The notes: generated by a model not told the origin, from the letters alone. Counted from the stretch's first letter, positions 6,245 through 13,029 are shown. The stretch is DNA of 13,029 nt from an uncultured Erysipelotrichaceae bacterium (GCA_937900565.1 CALCFG010000001.1:1-13029), one strand, 5' to 3'. A program made the numbers and translations.

Positions 6245-7952
6245 AGTAATTGCTAATCGCTATGAAGTCATTCGCCTTATAGGACAAGGTGGCATGGCAG
6301 ACGTGTATTTAGCGTTGGATACTGTATTGAATCGTCAAGTAGCCATTAAGCTCATGCGTGGTGAACTTTCAGATGATTCTACTAATTTATTACGGTTTGA
6401 ACGGGAAGCAAAAGCAGTTGCTGATTTAAGTCATCCCAACGTTGTAGAAATTTATGATATAGGTACCCATAATGATCGTCCATTTATGGTAATGGAATAT
6501 GTTAAAGGGTATACATTAAAGGAATTATTGCGTAAGCGAGGTGCCTTGGATGTTAGGGAAGCTTTGGATATTGCTAAGCAAATGGTGTTAGCAATCAAAG
6601 CAGCGCATGATAAAGGAATTATCCATCGCGATATCAAACCGCAAAATATTATCATAAAATTTGACGGTACCGTCAAAATGATGGATTTTGGAATTGCCTT
6701 AACGAAAGACAATATGCAATTAACTCAAGCGGATTCTGTGATGGGTAGTGTGCATTATTTAGCCCCTGAATTAGCTAAAGGTAAACCCGCAAGTGTGCAA
6801 AGTGATATTTATGCACTAGGTATTGTATTGTATGAAATGTTAGTTGGGGATGTACCTTTTAAAGATGACAATGCTGTTAAGATTTGTTTAAAACATATTA
6901 AAGAGCAAATGCCAAGTGTTCGTCAATTTAATCCCAATATTCCACAAGCTTTGGAAAATATTATTCTTATTGCAACTGCAAAAAACCCAAAACAACGCTA
7001 TGCCAGTGCGGATTTAATGTATGAAGCTTTGAATAAATGCTTAACACGTAAGGAAGAACCAGTTAAGTTTTCGCAAATTATTAATGAAGCGGATGAAACA
7101 TTAATTGCTCAATTGGAAGAAAAAGAATTTGGTGTTTCCACTACGGCTAAACAATCCGCTCAACGCAAGCATGCCAATAAAATTAAGAAAAGGCGAAAAA
7201 AAATGATCAAAATCATATCCCTTAGTTTTACTTTGGTATTGATTATTTCGATAATTGCAATTTTAGTAAGCTCAGGTATATTTGATAAGAAGTTAGAAAA
7301 GAAAAGCATTGTTCCGAATATTATTGGTTCAAATGTAACGCAAGCTAAATTGGATTTAGAAGCACAAGGGTTAATTTTAGATAACGCTGATATCACTTAT
7401 GAATTAACCGATAATATTGCCAAGGGAACGGTTTTATCGGTAGAACCGGATGTTAATAGTGAATTGGAAGTTGGTAGCAATGTGAAAGTCACCGTATCCA
7501 GCGGAATTGGTGTTGTTATGGATGATTTTACAGGGTGGAATGTAAGTGATGTCGAAAACTGGCAATTGCAATATCCTAATTTAGAAGTTTCTTATATTTC
7601 GGAAGATAGTGAACAAGTCGATCCAGGTTTAGTCATTCGTCAAGAATTAATACAACCAGGTGAACAGTTTAATCCCGATACGAATGCCCGCTTAATTATT
7701 TATTATTCAACACCTATTACGGTATTAATACCTAACTATATTGGGTGGGGTCTTGGTGAAGCTGAAGAAGCATTAAAAGAAATGGGTGTGAGTGTAACGA
7801 ATCAGCAATTGGACCGTTCTACATTTAATGCCGATAATGTTGAAGAAAATACCATCGTTCCTTGGGTAGTAGTGGATATGAGCCCTAAACCTGGGGAAAA
7901 GTATACTCAAGAAGCTGGTAATTCAGTTACGTTATATTATTATCCAGAATAG
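6231..7952 (+). CDS. prkC: PASTA-domain membrane Ser/Thr protein kinase PrkC
   Basis: This is a eukaryotic-type kinase that senses peptidoglycan or lipid II through extracellular PASTA repeats and controls wall synthesis, division or dormancy exit. In the 573 residues the kinase domain (about 10-270) is complete: glycine loop GQGGMADVYLALD (18-30), VAIK lysine K40, helix-C FEREA with E59, HRDIKPQN (132-139, catalytic D134), DFG at 152-154 and an activation loop ending in GSVHYLAPE (172-180) with T165 and S169 as possible autophosphorylation sites. A juxtamembrane basic stretch (313-328) precedes one transmembrane helix (about 326-348). Three PASTA repeats follow at about 358-424, 425-494 and 495-572. 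The middle repeat is the most divergent. AAAGGAG lies 7 bases before the ATG. The rsgA gene that usually follows prkC is absent, and rpe begins 8 bases after the stop. Confidence 0.96.
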   Translation: MNVNEVIANRYEVIRLIGQGGMADVYLALDTVLNRQVAIKLMRGELSDDSTNLLRFEREAKAVADLSHPNVVEIYDIGTHNDRPFMVMEYVKGYTLKELLRKRGALDVREALDIAKQMVLAIKAAHDKGIIHRDIKPQNIIIKFDGTVKMMDFGIALTKDNMQLTQADSVMGSVHYLAPELAKGKPASVQSDIYALGIVLYEMLVGDVPFKDDNAVKICLKHIKEQMPSVRQFNPNIPQALENIILIATAKNPKQRYASADLMYEALNKCLTRKEEPVKFSQIINEADETLIAQLEEKEFGVSTTAKQSAQRKHANKIKKRRKKMIKIISLSFTLVLIISIIAILVSSGIFDKKLEKKSIVPNIIGSNVTQAKLDLEAQGLILDNADITYELTDNIAKGTVLSVEPDVNSELEVGSNVKVTVSSGIGVVMDDFTGWNVSDVENWQLQYPNLEVSYISEDSEQVDPGLVIRQELIQPGEQFNPDTNARLIIYYSTPITVLIPNYIGWGLGEAEEALKEMGVSVTNQQLDRSTFNADNVEENTIVPWVVVDMSPKPGEKYTQEAGNSVTLYYYPE

Positions 7953-7960
7953 GAGTTTTT

Positions 7961-8632
7961 ATGAAACCAATTATTGCCCCAAGTATTTTATCTTTGGATT
8001 ATTCAAAAATGAATGAACAAATGGAAATTGTGAACAATTCAAAAGCAACGTGGTTGCACTTTGATGTTATGGATGGTCACTTTGTGCCTAATTTAACGTT
8101 TGGTCCCGATATTTTAAAAGGGTTTGTTAAATTAAGTAATTTAGTTATGGATGTTCATTTAATGGTGGATGATCCACTTTACTTTATACCCGTATTTGCT
8201 AAAGCAGGTGCTAACCATATTACATTCCATTATGAATCTTATAAGGATAAATCAAAAATCAAAGAATGCATTGATTTGATTCATTCCCTTGGTTTAAGTG
8301 CGGGTTTAAGCATTAAGCCAGATACCGATGTTAATGTAATTCAACCGTATATAAATGAATTGGATTTAGTGTTGTTAATGAGTGTTTACCCTGGTTTTGG
8401 TGGCCAATCTTTTATTGAAGAAAGTGTTAATCGTGCGCAAATGATTCATTTGATGATGAATGAATTTGGTAAGCAAGATATGTATCTACAAATCGATGGG
8501 GGGATTAATTTAACCACGATTGAGAAAGCAGCAAAGGCTGGATGCAATAACTTTGTTGCTGGTAGCGCTGTATTTAAAGGAAGCATTGCAACTAATATTG
8601 ATCAACTATGGAACAAAGCTGCATCTATCTAG
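7961..8632 (+). CDS. rpe: Ribulose-phosphate 3-epimerase
   Basis: Rpe interconverts ribulose 5-phosphate and xylulose 5-phosphate in the pentose phosphate pathway. The 223-residue TIM barrel shows every family motif: APSILSLDYS (6-15), HFDVMDGHFVPNLTFGP (33-49) with metal ligand H33 and acid/base D35, DVHLMV (64-69) with H66, GLSIKPDT (115-122), MSVYPGFGGQSF (140-151) for phosphate binding, QIDGGIN (177-183) with D179, and VAGSAVF (199-205). The length is normal. A GGAG overlapping the prkC stop provides the ribosome site. The last 25 bases overlap thiN in another frame. Its place between the kinase and thiN is conserved in Bacillota, minus the usual rsgA. Confidence 0.97.
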   Translation: MKPIIAPSILSLDYSKMNEQMEIVNNSKATWLHFDVMDGHFVPNLTFGPDILKGFVKLSNLVMDVHLMVDDPLYFIPVFAKAGANHITFHYESYKDKSKIKECIDLIHSLGLSAGLSIKPDTDVNVIQPYINELDLVLLMSVYPGFGGQSFIEESVNRAQMIHLMMNEFGKQDMYLQIDGGINLTTIEKAAKAGCNNFVAGSAVFKGSIATNIDQLWNKAASI

Positions 8633-9228
8633 TAACCCCTGTTGCCTCCCAAGCATTGGTTAATAAATATGTTGACGATGAAACACCTTGTTTTGGTGTT
8701 GATGCAGGGATATTATTATGTAAAGATAAGGCCAAATGCGTTGGTTGCATGGGAGATTTTGATAGCTTAGAAAATAAAGAAATTTTAACGCAATTAAGCA
8801 ATGTAACGTGGCTTAATTGTGAAAAGGATGAAACTGACACAAAAGCTACAATTGAATATTTATTCAATAAAGGATGGGAACACTTAATCATTTTAGGTGG
8901 TTTTATGGGTAAACGAATCGATCATTGTATTGCGAATTTGATATTGGCTTATCAATATCCTATTACTTGGATTGATGAATACAGTAAGGTGGAATGTATT
9001 AAAGGGAATTATGCTTTAAAGCAAGAGGATTATCAATACTTTTCAATTTTTACGATGAATCATTGTGATGTAACGATAGAAAAAGCTAAATATCCTTTAC
9101 ATCAATACCATTTAACTTACACTGATTCATTATGTGTATCCAATACATGGATTAATGCGGATGATGCATTAATAACCATAGAAAATGGTAAAGCATTAGT
9201 CATGAAAACAAAGGAAATATTATTATGA
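8608..9228 (+). CDS. thiN: Thiamine pyrophosphokinase
   Basis: ThiN transfers pyrophosphate from ATP to thiamine, giving the cofactor thiamine diphosphate. The 206-residue protein has GDFDSL (49-54) and EKDETDTKATIEY (72-84), the acidic metal and nucleotide site, then ILGGFMGKRIDHCIANL (95-111), matching the family G-G-x-x-G-R-x-D-H-x-x-x-N-L with Lys in place of the first Gly-Arg spacing residue. A C-terminal beta domain carries VSNTW (177-181) of the thiamine-binding region and the closing VMKTKEIL. The length fits the family. The ATG lies 25 bases inside rpe and has no clear ribosome site of its own, so re-initiation or coupling with rpe is likely. No later start preserves the first beta strand (IYLVTPV). 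Its TGA overlaps the next ATG (ATGA). Confidence 0.92.
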   Translation: MEQSCIYLVTPVASQALVNKYVDDETPCFGVDAGILLCKDKAKCVGCMGDFDSLENKEILTQLSNVTWLNCEKDETDTKATIEYLFNKGWEHLIILGGFMGKRIDHCIANLILAYQYPITWIDEYSKVECIKGNYALKQEDYQYFSIFTMNHCDVTIEKAKYPLHQYHLTYTDSLCVSNTWINADDALITIENGKALVMKTKEILL

Positions 9229-10094
9229 AACAATGTCCAATCTGCTTAACGGAAGTGAATGATAACTTAACGGCTTGCCCAAAATGTGGTCATGTTTTTG
9301 ATGCAGTACATTCTGATAATCTAGATCACGTAAGTGATAATGCTAACGATACTAAAGAATCGATGAGTAATAAAGAAACAGCGAGTACAAACACACTGGG
9401 TTTTGAAGAGCAACGAGATCAATCCAAGCAATCTGTTGATTGGAAACATGTATTCATTCAAATTGTTAAAGGTATTAAATCAACGTTTCTGGATTTTATT
9501 CAACTAATTATTCATCCCGATGCGCATTTGGCATTATCGCTGCGTAGTTTATTGGTTTTTGTAATTATTGAAATTGTTTCAACATTTATGTTAATGGCTG
9601 CCTTTGGTAATTCATTGTATCGTTATTTTTTAAGACCATTGATTGCAATATTGGGTTATAACAATTTATGGATACATCAATTCCAAATGTCATGGGTGAT
9701 ACCATTTATTGCGTCTATAGCCCTTGTGATGATTAATGCATTGGTTTATACATTAACATTATTGATTGGACATCAAAAGGTAAGTGCTACTTTGGTTGTG
9801 TCACACTTGTTGGTGCCAAGTTTAGCGTTACTGTTTGCCGCATTAACTTTAAATTTCTTGTTACCATATCATGTAAATTTTATATATTTAGCCATCGGTT
9901 TTGTTATGTTGTGGATGATTTCTACTTTAATGCATGTAGTGGATGATTTAAAAATCAATAACTTTTATTTACGGATATTGATTCTAAGTATCGTAGCCAT
10001 TATTTTAGTAAGCGTTATTGGAATGTGCTTTCAATATTTAATGGGTGCTATGCTGCAAATTAATACTGCTGTACCTAGTGGTTTTTCGATATAA
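9225..10094 (+). CDS. Zinc-ribbon multi-pass membrane protein of unknown function
   Basis: The 289-residue protein begins with a compact zinc ribbon, CPIC then CPKCG (C4, C7, C18, C21). A polar linker rich in Asp, Asn, Ser and Glu (about 25-72) follows, and then a membrane domain with about five hydrophobic segments (roughly 103-126, 157-181, 186-212, 218-237 and 248-276). There is no signal peptide, so the zinc ribbon should face the cytoplasm. The architecture resembles Bacillota zinc-ribbon plus Yip1-like integral membrane proteins, but I cannot assign a family firmly. Its ATG overlaps the thiN stop by 4 bases and AAGGA lies about 10 bases upstream, so it is co-translated with thiN. It is the last gene before the terminator and sits where spoVM lies in B. 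subtilis. A link to envelope or signalling functions is only suggested by the neighbouring PASTA kinase. Confidence 0.75.
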   Translation: MKQCPICLTEVNDNLTACPKCGHVFDAVHSDNLDHVSDNANDTKESMSNKETASTNTLGFEEQRDQSKQSVDWKHVFIQIVKGIKSTFLDFIQLIIHPDAHLALSLRSLLVFVIIEIVSTFMLMAAFGNSLYRYFLRPLIAILGYNNLWIHQFQMSWVIPFIASIALVMINALVYTLTLLIGHQKVSATLVVSHLLVPSLALLFAALTLNFLLPYHVNFIYLAIGFVMLWMISTLMHVVDDLKINNFYLRILILSIVAIILVSVIGMCFQYLMGAMLQINTAVPSGFSI

Positions 10095-10100
10095 AAATAG

Positions 10101-10125
10101 CGTTAGGGTGTCCTAACGTTTTTTT
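10101..10125 (+). terminator. Rho-independent terminator of the priA-to-membrane-protein string
   Basis: CGTTAGG (10101-10107), loop GTGT, and CCTAACG (10112-10118) form a perfect 7-bp stem followed by seven T (10119-10125), beginning 7 bases after the stop of the membrane protein gene. An A-rich stretch just upstream could give weak activity on the other strand too. Confidence 0.9.
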
Positions 10126-10145
10126 ATGGGTATAGTATTGAAAAT

Positions 10146-10170
10146 AAAAAAAGTCATGGAATCCATGACT
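10146..10170 (-). terminator. Rho-independent terminator of rpmB
   Basis: On the minus strand an 8-bp stem (AGTCATGG at 10170-10163 pairing with CCATGACT at 10159-10152, 3-base loop) is followed by a T run ending at 10146. It lies 15 bases after the rpmB stop and faces the plus-strand terminator at 10101-10125. Confidence 0.88.
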
Positions 10171-10184
10171 AGAATTGATACAGA

Positions 10185-10379
10185 TTAAGCTTTTGCACTT
10201 TGAGCTTTTAAAGTTTTTAATGCACGAGCTGAAATGCGCACTTTGGTGGGTTTACCGTCCACCATGATCGTTGCTTTTTGTAAATTCACATTCCATTTGC
10301 GACGTGTGGCACGTAATGAGTGTGAACGTCTGTTTCCGCTTAATGCTTTTTTACCTGTAATGGCACAAACACGAGACAC
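10185..10379 (-). CDS. rpmB: 50S ribosomal protein L28
   Basis: L28 is a small basic protein of the large ribosomal subunit. The sequence SRVCAITGKKALSGNRRSHS, then TRRKWNVNLQ, VDGKPTKVRISARALK and a basic tail is unmistakable. It is the form without the paired CxxC zinc motif and keeps only one cysteine. I place the start at the GTG at 10379-10377, giving 64 residues (VSRVCAITGKK...), not at the in-frame ATG at 10400. The seven codons between them contain AAGGGAGGG, a strong ribosome site about 9 bases before the GTG. The ATG itself would lie only about 6 bases from the predicted transcript start, with no ribosome site. Orthologues also begin at this Ser-Arg-x-Cys. Opposite orientation to the rpe-thiN string is conserved in B. 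subtilis. Confidence 0.93.
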   Translation of the reverse strand: MSRVCAITGKKALSGNRRSHSLRATRRKWNVNLQKATIMVDGKPTKVRISARALKTLKAQSAKA

Positions 10380-10412
10380 CTTACAAAACCCTCCCTTCAT
10401 GATTTCTTGAAT

Positions 10413-10441
10413 AGTTTACCACGCCTTGATTTCAATTGCAA
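10413..10441 (-). promoter_or_regulatory. rpmB: rpmB promoter
   Basis: On the minus strand TTGCAA (10441-10436), a 17-base spacer and TAAACT (10418-10413) form a sigma-A-type promoter. TGG directly before the -10 hexamer gives an extended -10. The expected start is near 10406, about 27 bases before the GTG start, leaving room for the AAGGGAGGG ribosome site. Confidence 0.6.
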
Positions 10442-10460
10442 TTAAAAAAATAGCGAATCA

Positions 10461-10489
10461 TTGAAACAATTTTTAACATATGGTTAAAT
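10461..10489 (+). promoter_or_regulatory. ftsA: Candidate ftsA-ftsZ promoter
   Basis: TTGAAA (10461-10466), a 17-base spacer and TTAAAT (10484-10489), with TGG immediately before the -10 hexamer, form a good sigma-A-type promoter. It would give a leader of about 115 bases before the ftsA ATG. A second possible -10, TAAAAT at 10547-10552, has no evident -35. The rpmB and ftsA promoters are divergent, with their -35 boxes about 20 bases apart. Confidence 0.5.
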
Positions 10490-10572
10490 TGTTCTTTAAT
10501 TTTCGGTTTAAAATGATTATTACCACCATTTCTTTCGTGAATAGTGTAAAATAGAGGTGATTTTAAAGATAA

Positions 10573-10587
10573 GGATAATTTTTATCC
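10573..10587 (+). other. Small hairpin in the ftsA leader
   Basis: GGATAA (10573-10578) and TTATCC (10582-10587) form a perfect 6-bp stem with a TTT loop, ending 12 bases before the ftsA ribosome site (GAAAGGG, 10599-10605). It has no following T run of terminator length. It might protect or modulate the mRNA 5' end. No function is shown. Confidence 0.4.
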
Positions 10588-10612
10588 GAATAAAGTAAGA
10601 AAGGGTATAAAT

Positions 10613-11869
10613 ATGAGCGATAAACAGATTTATGCTGGACTTGAAATTGCAAATCATGAAATTCGTTTAATAGTGGGCGAGTTTTTTAATACACGATTAA
10701 ATATATTAAAAGTAGAACGTGTCGATAATGATGCGATGAATGAAAATGGAATTGAAGATATGGAATTATTGGTAGAGTCAATTAAAAAAGCAGCCAATAA
10801 TGTGGAAAAGAATTTGGGGTTGCCCATTACTTCCGTTGTATTATCCGTTCCAAGTGTGAATGTGGTAAGACACCATACAAAAGTAAATGTTCCTTTGAAT
10901 TCAGTGAACCGATTGGTTACTTACCGTGACATTCGTAAAGCCATGGCTAATGGCATGCGTAATGTTGATGTTCCGAAAGATAATGAAATCGTACAAGTTA
11001 ATTGTGTTAAATTTTATTGCAACGGCATTAGTACAAGAAAAGTTCCAATTGATGAAACTTTAGATGATTTAAAAATATTGATGGACATTTACAGTGCTGA
11101 TCGTAAAACATTATATGATTACGTATCGGTTGTGGAACAAGCTGGTTTAAACGTAATGGATTTATTCTTGGATTGTTTTGCTATCGGTAAAGAAGCCTCT
11201 TTATTTGAACAATCCATGGATAAATACATAATCTTATTGGATGGGCAATATTACGATACAAAAATGGCTATGTTCTATGATGGCCGATTGGTTAATTTCA
11301 TGCAAATACCTGTGGGTATGCAACAGTTAGCTAATGCTTTGGATAATCAATATCATGTTGGCTTTAAAGTTGCATCGCGTTTGATTAAATATAATGTAAG
11401 AGAAAATGCGGAAGTATTATCAACTCAAACGAGTTATGTTTGGGCAGAAGATGAATTAACGCATACATTAAGTGAAAAAGAAATTTATGATTGCATTGAA
11501 CCAGGGGTTGCCTATTGGATTGATTTAGTAAAACAAGCAGTTGAACCAATTATTTCGAGTGGTAAAAGTGCTATTGTTTTAACTAATGACATGGCAGAGA
11601 TTCAAGGCATTGGAGATCGCTTAAAGGAGTCGTTGGACTGTGAAATTAAGACATATATGCCAGATACTTTAGGAATTCGAAATGCAAGTTTGACAAGTTG
11701 CGCTGGTTTGTTTTATGCTTATAAGGATCTTTTAGAAGTCAATGGTCGAGATCAAACCAGTGTAGATGTTGCTACTTTTTCACGAATCGTGGATTTAAGA
11801 AGTGATGAATTCAAAGAAATGACCATAACAAATAAATTAAGAAGTGTTTTATTGCAGGGGAAGAAATAA
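10613..11869 (+). CDS. ftsA: Divergent cell division protein FtsA with degenerate ATP site
   Basis: FtsA is the actin-like protein that tethers FtsZ filaments to the membrane and recruits the divisome. The 418-residue protein keeps the family layout: an actin-type start (IYAGLEIANHEIRLIVGE, 6-23), a 1C domain (about 84-165), a second actin lobe, GIRNASLTSCAGLFYAY (354-370), and a C-terminal amphipathic membrane-targeting helix (about 404-418, TITNKLRSVLLQGKK). All three nucleotide motifs are altered. Phosphate-1, normally D-I-G-T/S, reads EIAN (11-14). Phosphate-2, normally D-I-G-G-G-T-T-D, reads DGQYYDT (210-216). The adenosine motif, normally T-G-G-G-A, reads LTNDMAEI (323-330). ATP binding is therefore doubtful. 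The frame is intact, GAAAGGG lies 7 bases before the ATG, and canonical ftsZ follows 18 bases after the stop, which makes the FtsA assignment firm despite divergence. Confidence 0.87.
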   Translation: MSDKQIYAGLEIANHEIRLIVGEFFNTRLNILKVERVDNDAMNENGIEDMELLVESIKKAANNVEKNLGLPITSVVLSVPSVNVVRHHTKVNVPLNSVNRLVTYRDIRKAMANGMRNVDVPKDNEIVQVNCVKFYCNGISTRKVPIDETLDDLKILMDIYSADRKTLYDYVSVVEQAGLNVMDLFLDCFAIGKEASLFEQSMDKYIILLDGQYYDTKMAMFYDGRLVNFMQIPVGMQQLANALDNQYHVGFKVASRLIKYNVRENAEVLSTQTSYVWAEDELTHTLSEKEIYDCIEPGVAYWIDLVKQAVEPIISSGKSAIVLTNDMAEIQGIGDRLKESLDCEIKTYMPDTLGIRNASLTSCAGLFYAYKDLLEVNGRDQTSVDVATFSRIVDLRSDEFKEMTITNKLRSVLLQGKK

Positions 11870-11887
11870 CCAGGAAGGGATTAGACA

Positions 11888-12949
11888 ATGGCCAATTTAA
11901 CATATAATCAAATTGCACGTATTAAAGTATTCGGTATTGGTGGAGCAGGTTGCAATGCTGTTGCACGAATGGTAAGAGATGGTGTACAAGGTGTTGAATT
12001 CTATGTATGCAATACAGATATTCAAGTATTGGATTCAAGTCCTTGCGCAAATAAAATAGTTTTAGGTAAAGATGGTTTAGGTGCAGGCGGAAATCCTGAA
12101 AATGGACGTAAAGCAGCATTGGAAACAGAAGAAGAAATCAGAAGAGCCATGGAAGGCAGTGACATGATTTTCTTAACATGTGGTTTAGGCGGAGGTACAG
12201 GTACCGGCGCGATTCCAGTTTTTGCAAAAATTGCGAAAGATTTGGGCGCGTTAAGTGTAGCTGTTGTTACCAAACCATTCACGTTTGAAGGAAGACGTCG
12301 TGCAAACTACGCCGAAGGTGGTTTGAAAGAATTAAAAGAGTACATTGACTCATTAATCATTGTTTCAAATGACCGTCTATTGGAAATTATTGGTCATATT
12401 CCATTTGAACAAGCATTCCAAGAAGCTGACAATATTTTAAGACAATCTGTGCAAACAATTACTGACTTAATTGCAGTGCCAGCATTAATTAACTTAGACT
12501 TTGCGGATGTTAAGTCAATTATGGAAAACCAAGGTCAAGCATTAATTGGTATAGGTATGGCTGAGGGCGATAATAAGGCCCAAGAAGCCGCAGCACGTGC
12601 AGTTGCATCTCCATTGCTAGAAGGTGATATTCGTGGGGCGCGTAATGCTATTGTTAACGTGACTGGTGGAACTGGCATGACGTTGTATGATTCAAGTGAA
12701 GTTATTGATTTCATCCGTGAATCCAGTGGAACAGATATTGATATCATTTATGGTGTGGCTGTAAATGATAAATTAGGTGATGCAATTATTGTTACAATCA
12801 TTGCAACTGGATTTGATGAAGAAGATGAAGTGAGTGTTGCTGAAGTGGAATCTCGTCCATCATTTGATTTAAAATCACCAGTAATGGATGATAAAGATGA
12901 TGAGGTAGATTCGAATATACCGCAATTTTTCAGAAAATTAGAAGGATAA
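11888..12949 (+). CDS. ftsZ: Cell division GTPase FtsZ
   Basis: FtsZ is the tubulin-like GTPase that forms the cytokinetic Z ring. The 353-residue protein is canonical: IKVFGIGGAGCNAV (12-25), the tubulin signature GGGTGTG (101-107), VVTKPFTFEGRRR (126-138), NDRLL (161-165), and the T7 synergy loop NLDFADVKSIM (202-212) with D204 and D207 that complete the GTPase site of the next subunit. The disordered linker is short and acidic (about 310-342), and the C-terminal peptide NIPQFFRKLEG (343-353) is the FtsA/SepF-binding tail. AGGAAGGGA lies 7 bases before the ATG. It is cotranscribed with ftsA and ends at a strong terminator whose stem begins within the stop codon. In many Bacillota ftsAZ follow murein genes, but here they follow rpmB. 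Confidence 0.98.
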   Translation: MANLTYNQIARIKVFGIGGAGCNAVARMVRDGVQGVEFYVCNTDIQVLDSSPCANKIVLGKDGLGAGGNPENGRKAALETEEEIRRAMEGSDMIFLTCGLGGGTGTGAIPVFAKIAKDLGALSVAVVTKPFTFEGRRRANYAEGGLKELKEYIDSLIIVSNDRLLEIIGHIPFEQAFQEADNILRQSVQTITDLIAVPALINLDFADVKSIMENQGQALIGIGMAEGDNKAQEAAARAVASPLLEGDIRGARNAIVNVTGGTGMTLYDSSEVIDFIRESSGTDIDIIYGVAVNDKLGDAIIVTIIATGFDEEDEVSVAEVESRPSFDLKSPVMDDKDDEVDSNIPQFFRKLEG

Positions 12950-12974
12950 GAACGAGTAAGCTCGTTCTTTTTTT
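12948..12974 (+). terminator. Rho-independent terminator of ftsAZ
   Basis: A 9-bp stem (12948-12956 with 12961-12969, core GAACGAG/CTCGTTC) and a TAAG loop run into a T tract ending at 12974. The stem begins within the ftsZ stop codon. Confidence 0.9.
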
Positions 12975-12975
12975 C

Positions 12976-13013
12976 AAAGGAGACCAACTATGATTTGTAA
13001 AGAGTTTTTATAA
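12976..13013 (+). other. Strong ribosome binding site and seven-codon reading frame
   Basis: AAAGGAG (12976-12982) lies 7 bases before an ATG at 12990, an ideal initiation site. The frame, MICKEFL, stops at TAA (13011-13013). Adding or removing one base in the T run does not open a longer frame before the window ends. It may be a leader peptide, the damaged start of a gene whose remainder lies beyond the edge (the same frame continues DLSSA after the stop), or chance. There is no room for a separate promoter between the ftsZ terminator and this site. Confidence 0.3.
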
Positions 13014-13029
13014 GATTTGAGTAGTGCAT

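Noticed and set aside
10095..10184. Possible small RNA gene between the two facing hairpins
   Set aside because: Both hairpins are explained as convergent terminators with correctly oriented T runs, and no promoter lies between them.

Overview
The window is AT-rich chromosomal DNA from a low-GC Gram-positive bacterium. The standard genetic code is in use: TGA ends prpC and thiN, and TGG encodes tryptophan. The order priA, rsmB, rlmN, prpC, prkC, rpe, thiN, with rpmB facing it on the other strand, is the Bacillota arrangement known from Bacillus subtilis (priA-def-fmt-rsmB-rlmN-prpC-prkC-rsgA-rpe-thiN-spoVM, opposed by rpmB). The missing def, fmt and rsgA, a shortened PriA and a divergent FtsA suggest a streamlined lineage such as Erysipelotrichia or a relative. 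That placement is inference, not something proven here.

Layout. (1) Bases 1-360, minus strand: a RelE/ParE-type toxin-antitoxin locus. The antitoxin gene is broken by two in-frame stops and a frameshift. The toxin start is intact until it runs off the left edge. A set of repeated half-sites upstream looks like the old operator. (2) Bases 528-10094, plus strand: one tightly packed gene string. It runs from an AlkD-like DNA repair protein through PriA, rRNA methyltransferase RsmB, radical-SAM methyltransferase RlmN, a PP2C phosphatase and PASTA kinase pair, ribulose-phosphate 3-epimerase and thiamine pyrophosphokinase to an uncharacterised zinc-ribbon membrane protein. Most junctions overlap or are a few bases apart, so translational coupling is likely. 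The string ends at a strong terminator. (3) Bases 10146-10441, minus strand: rpmB (ribosomal protein L28) with its own promoter and terminator. (4) Bases 10461-12974, plus strand: ftsA-ftsZ with its own promoter, leader and terminator. (5) Bases 12976-13029: a strong ribosome binding site followed by a seven-codon reading frame, then the right edge.

The genes combine replication restart, ribosome modification, reversible Ser/Thr phosphorylation tied to the cell wall, a little central metabolism and cell division. The most notable observations are two ATPase-family proteins that have lost their nucleotide-binding motifs. PriA has no Walker A, no DEEH box and no arginine-finger motif, but keeps all eight zinc cysteines. 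FtsA is altered in all three nucleotide-contacting motifs but keeps its overall fold signature and membrane-targeting tail. FtsZ next to it is fully canonical. No CRISPR array, tRNA, rRNA or insertion sequence was seen.
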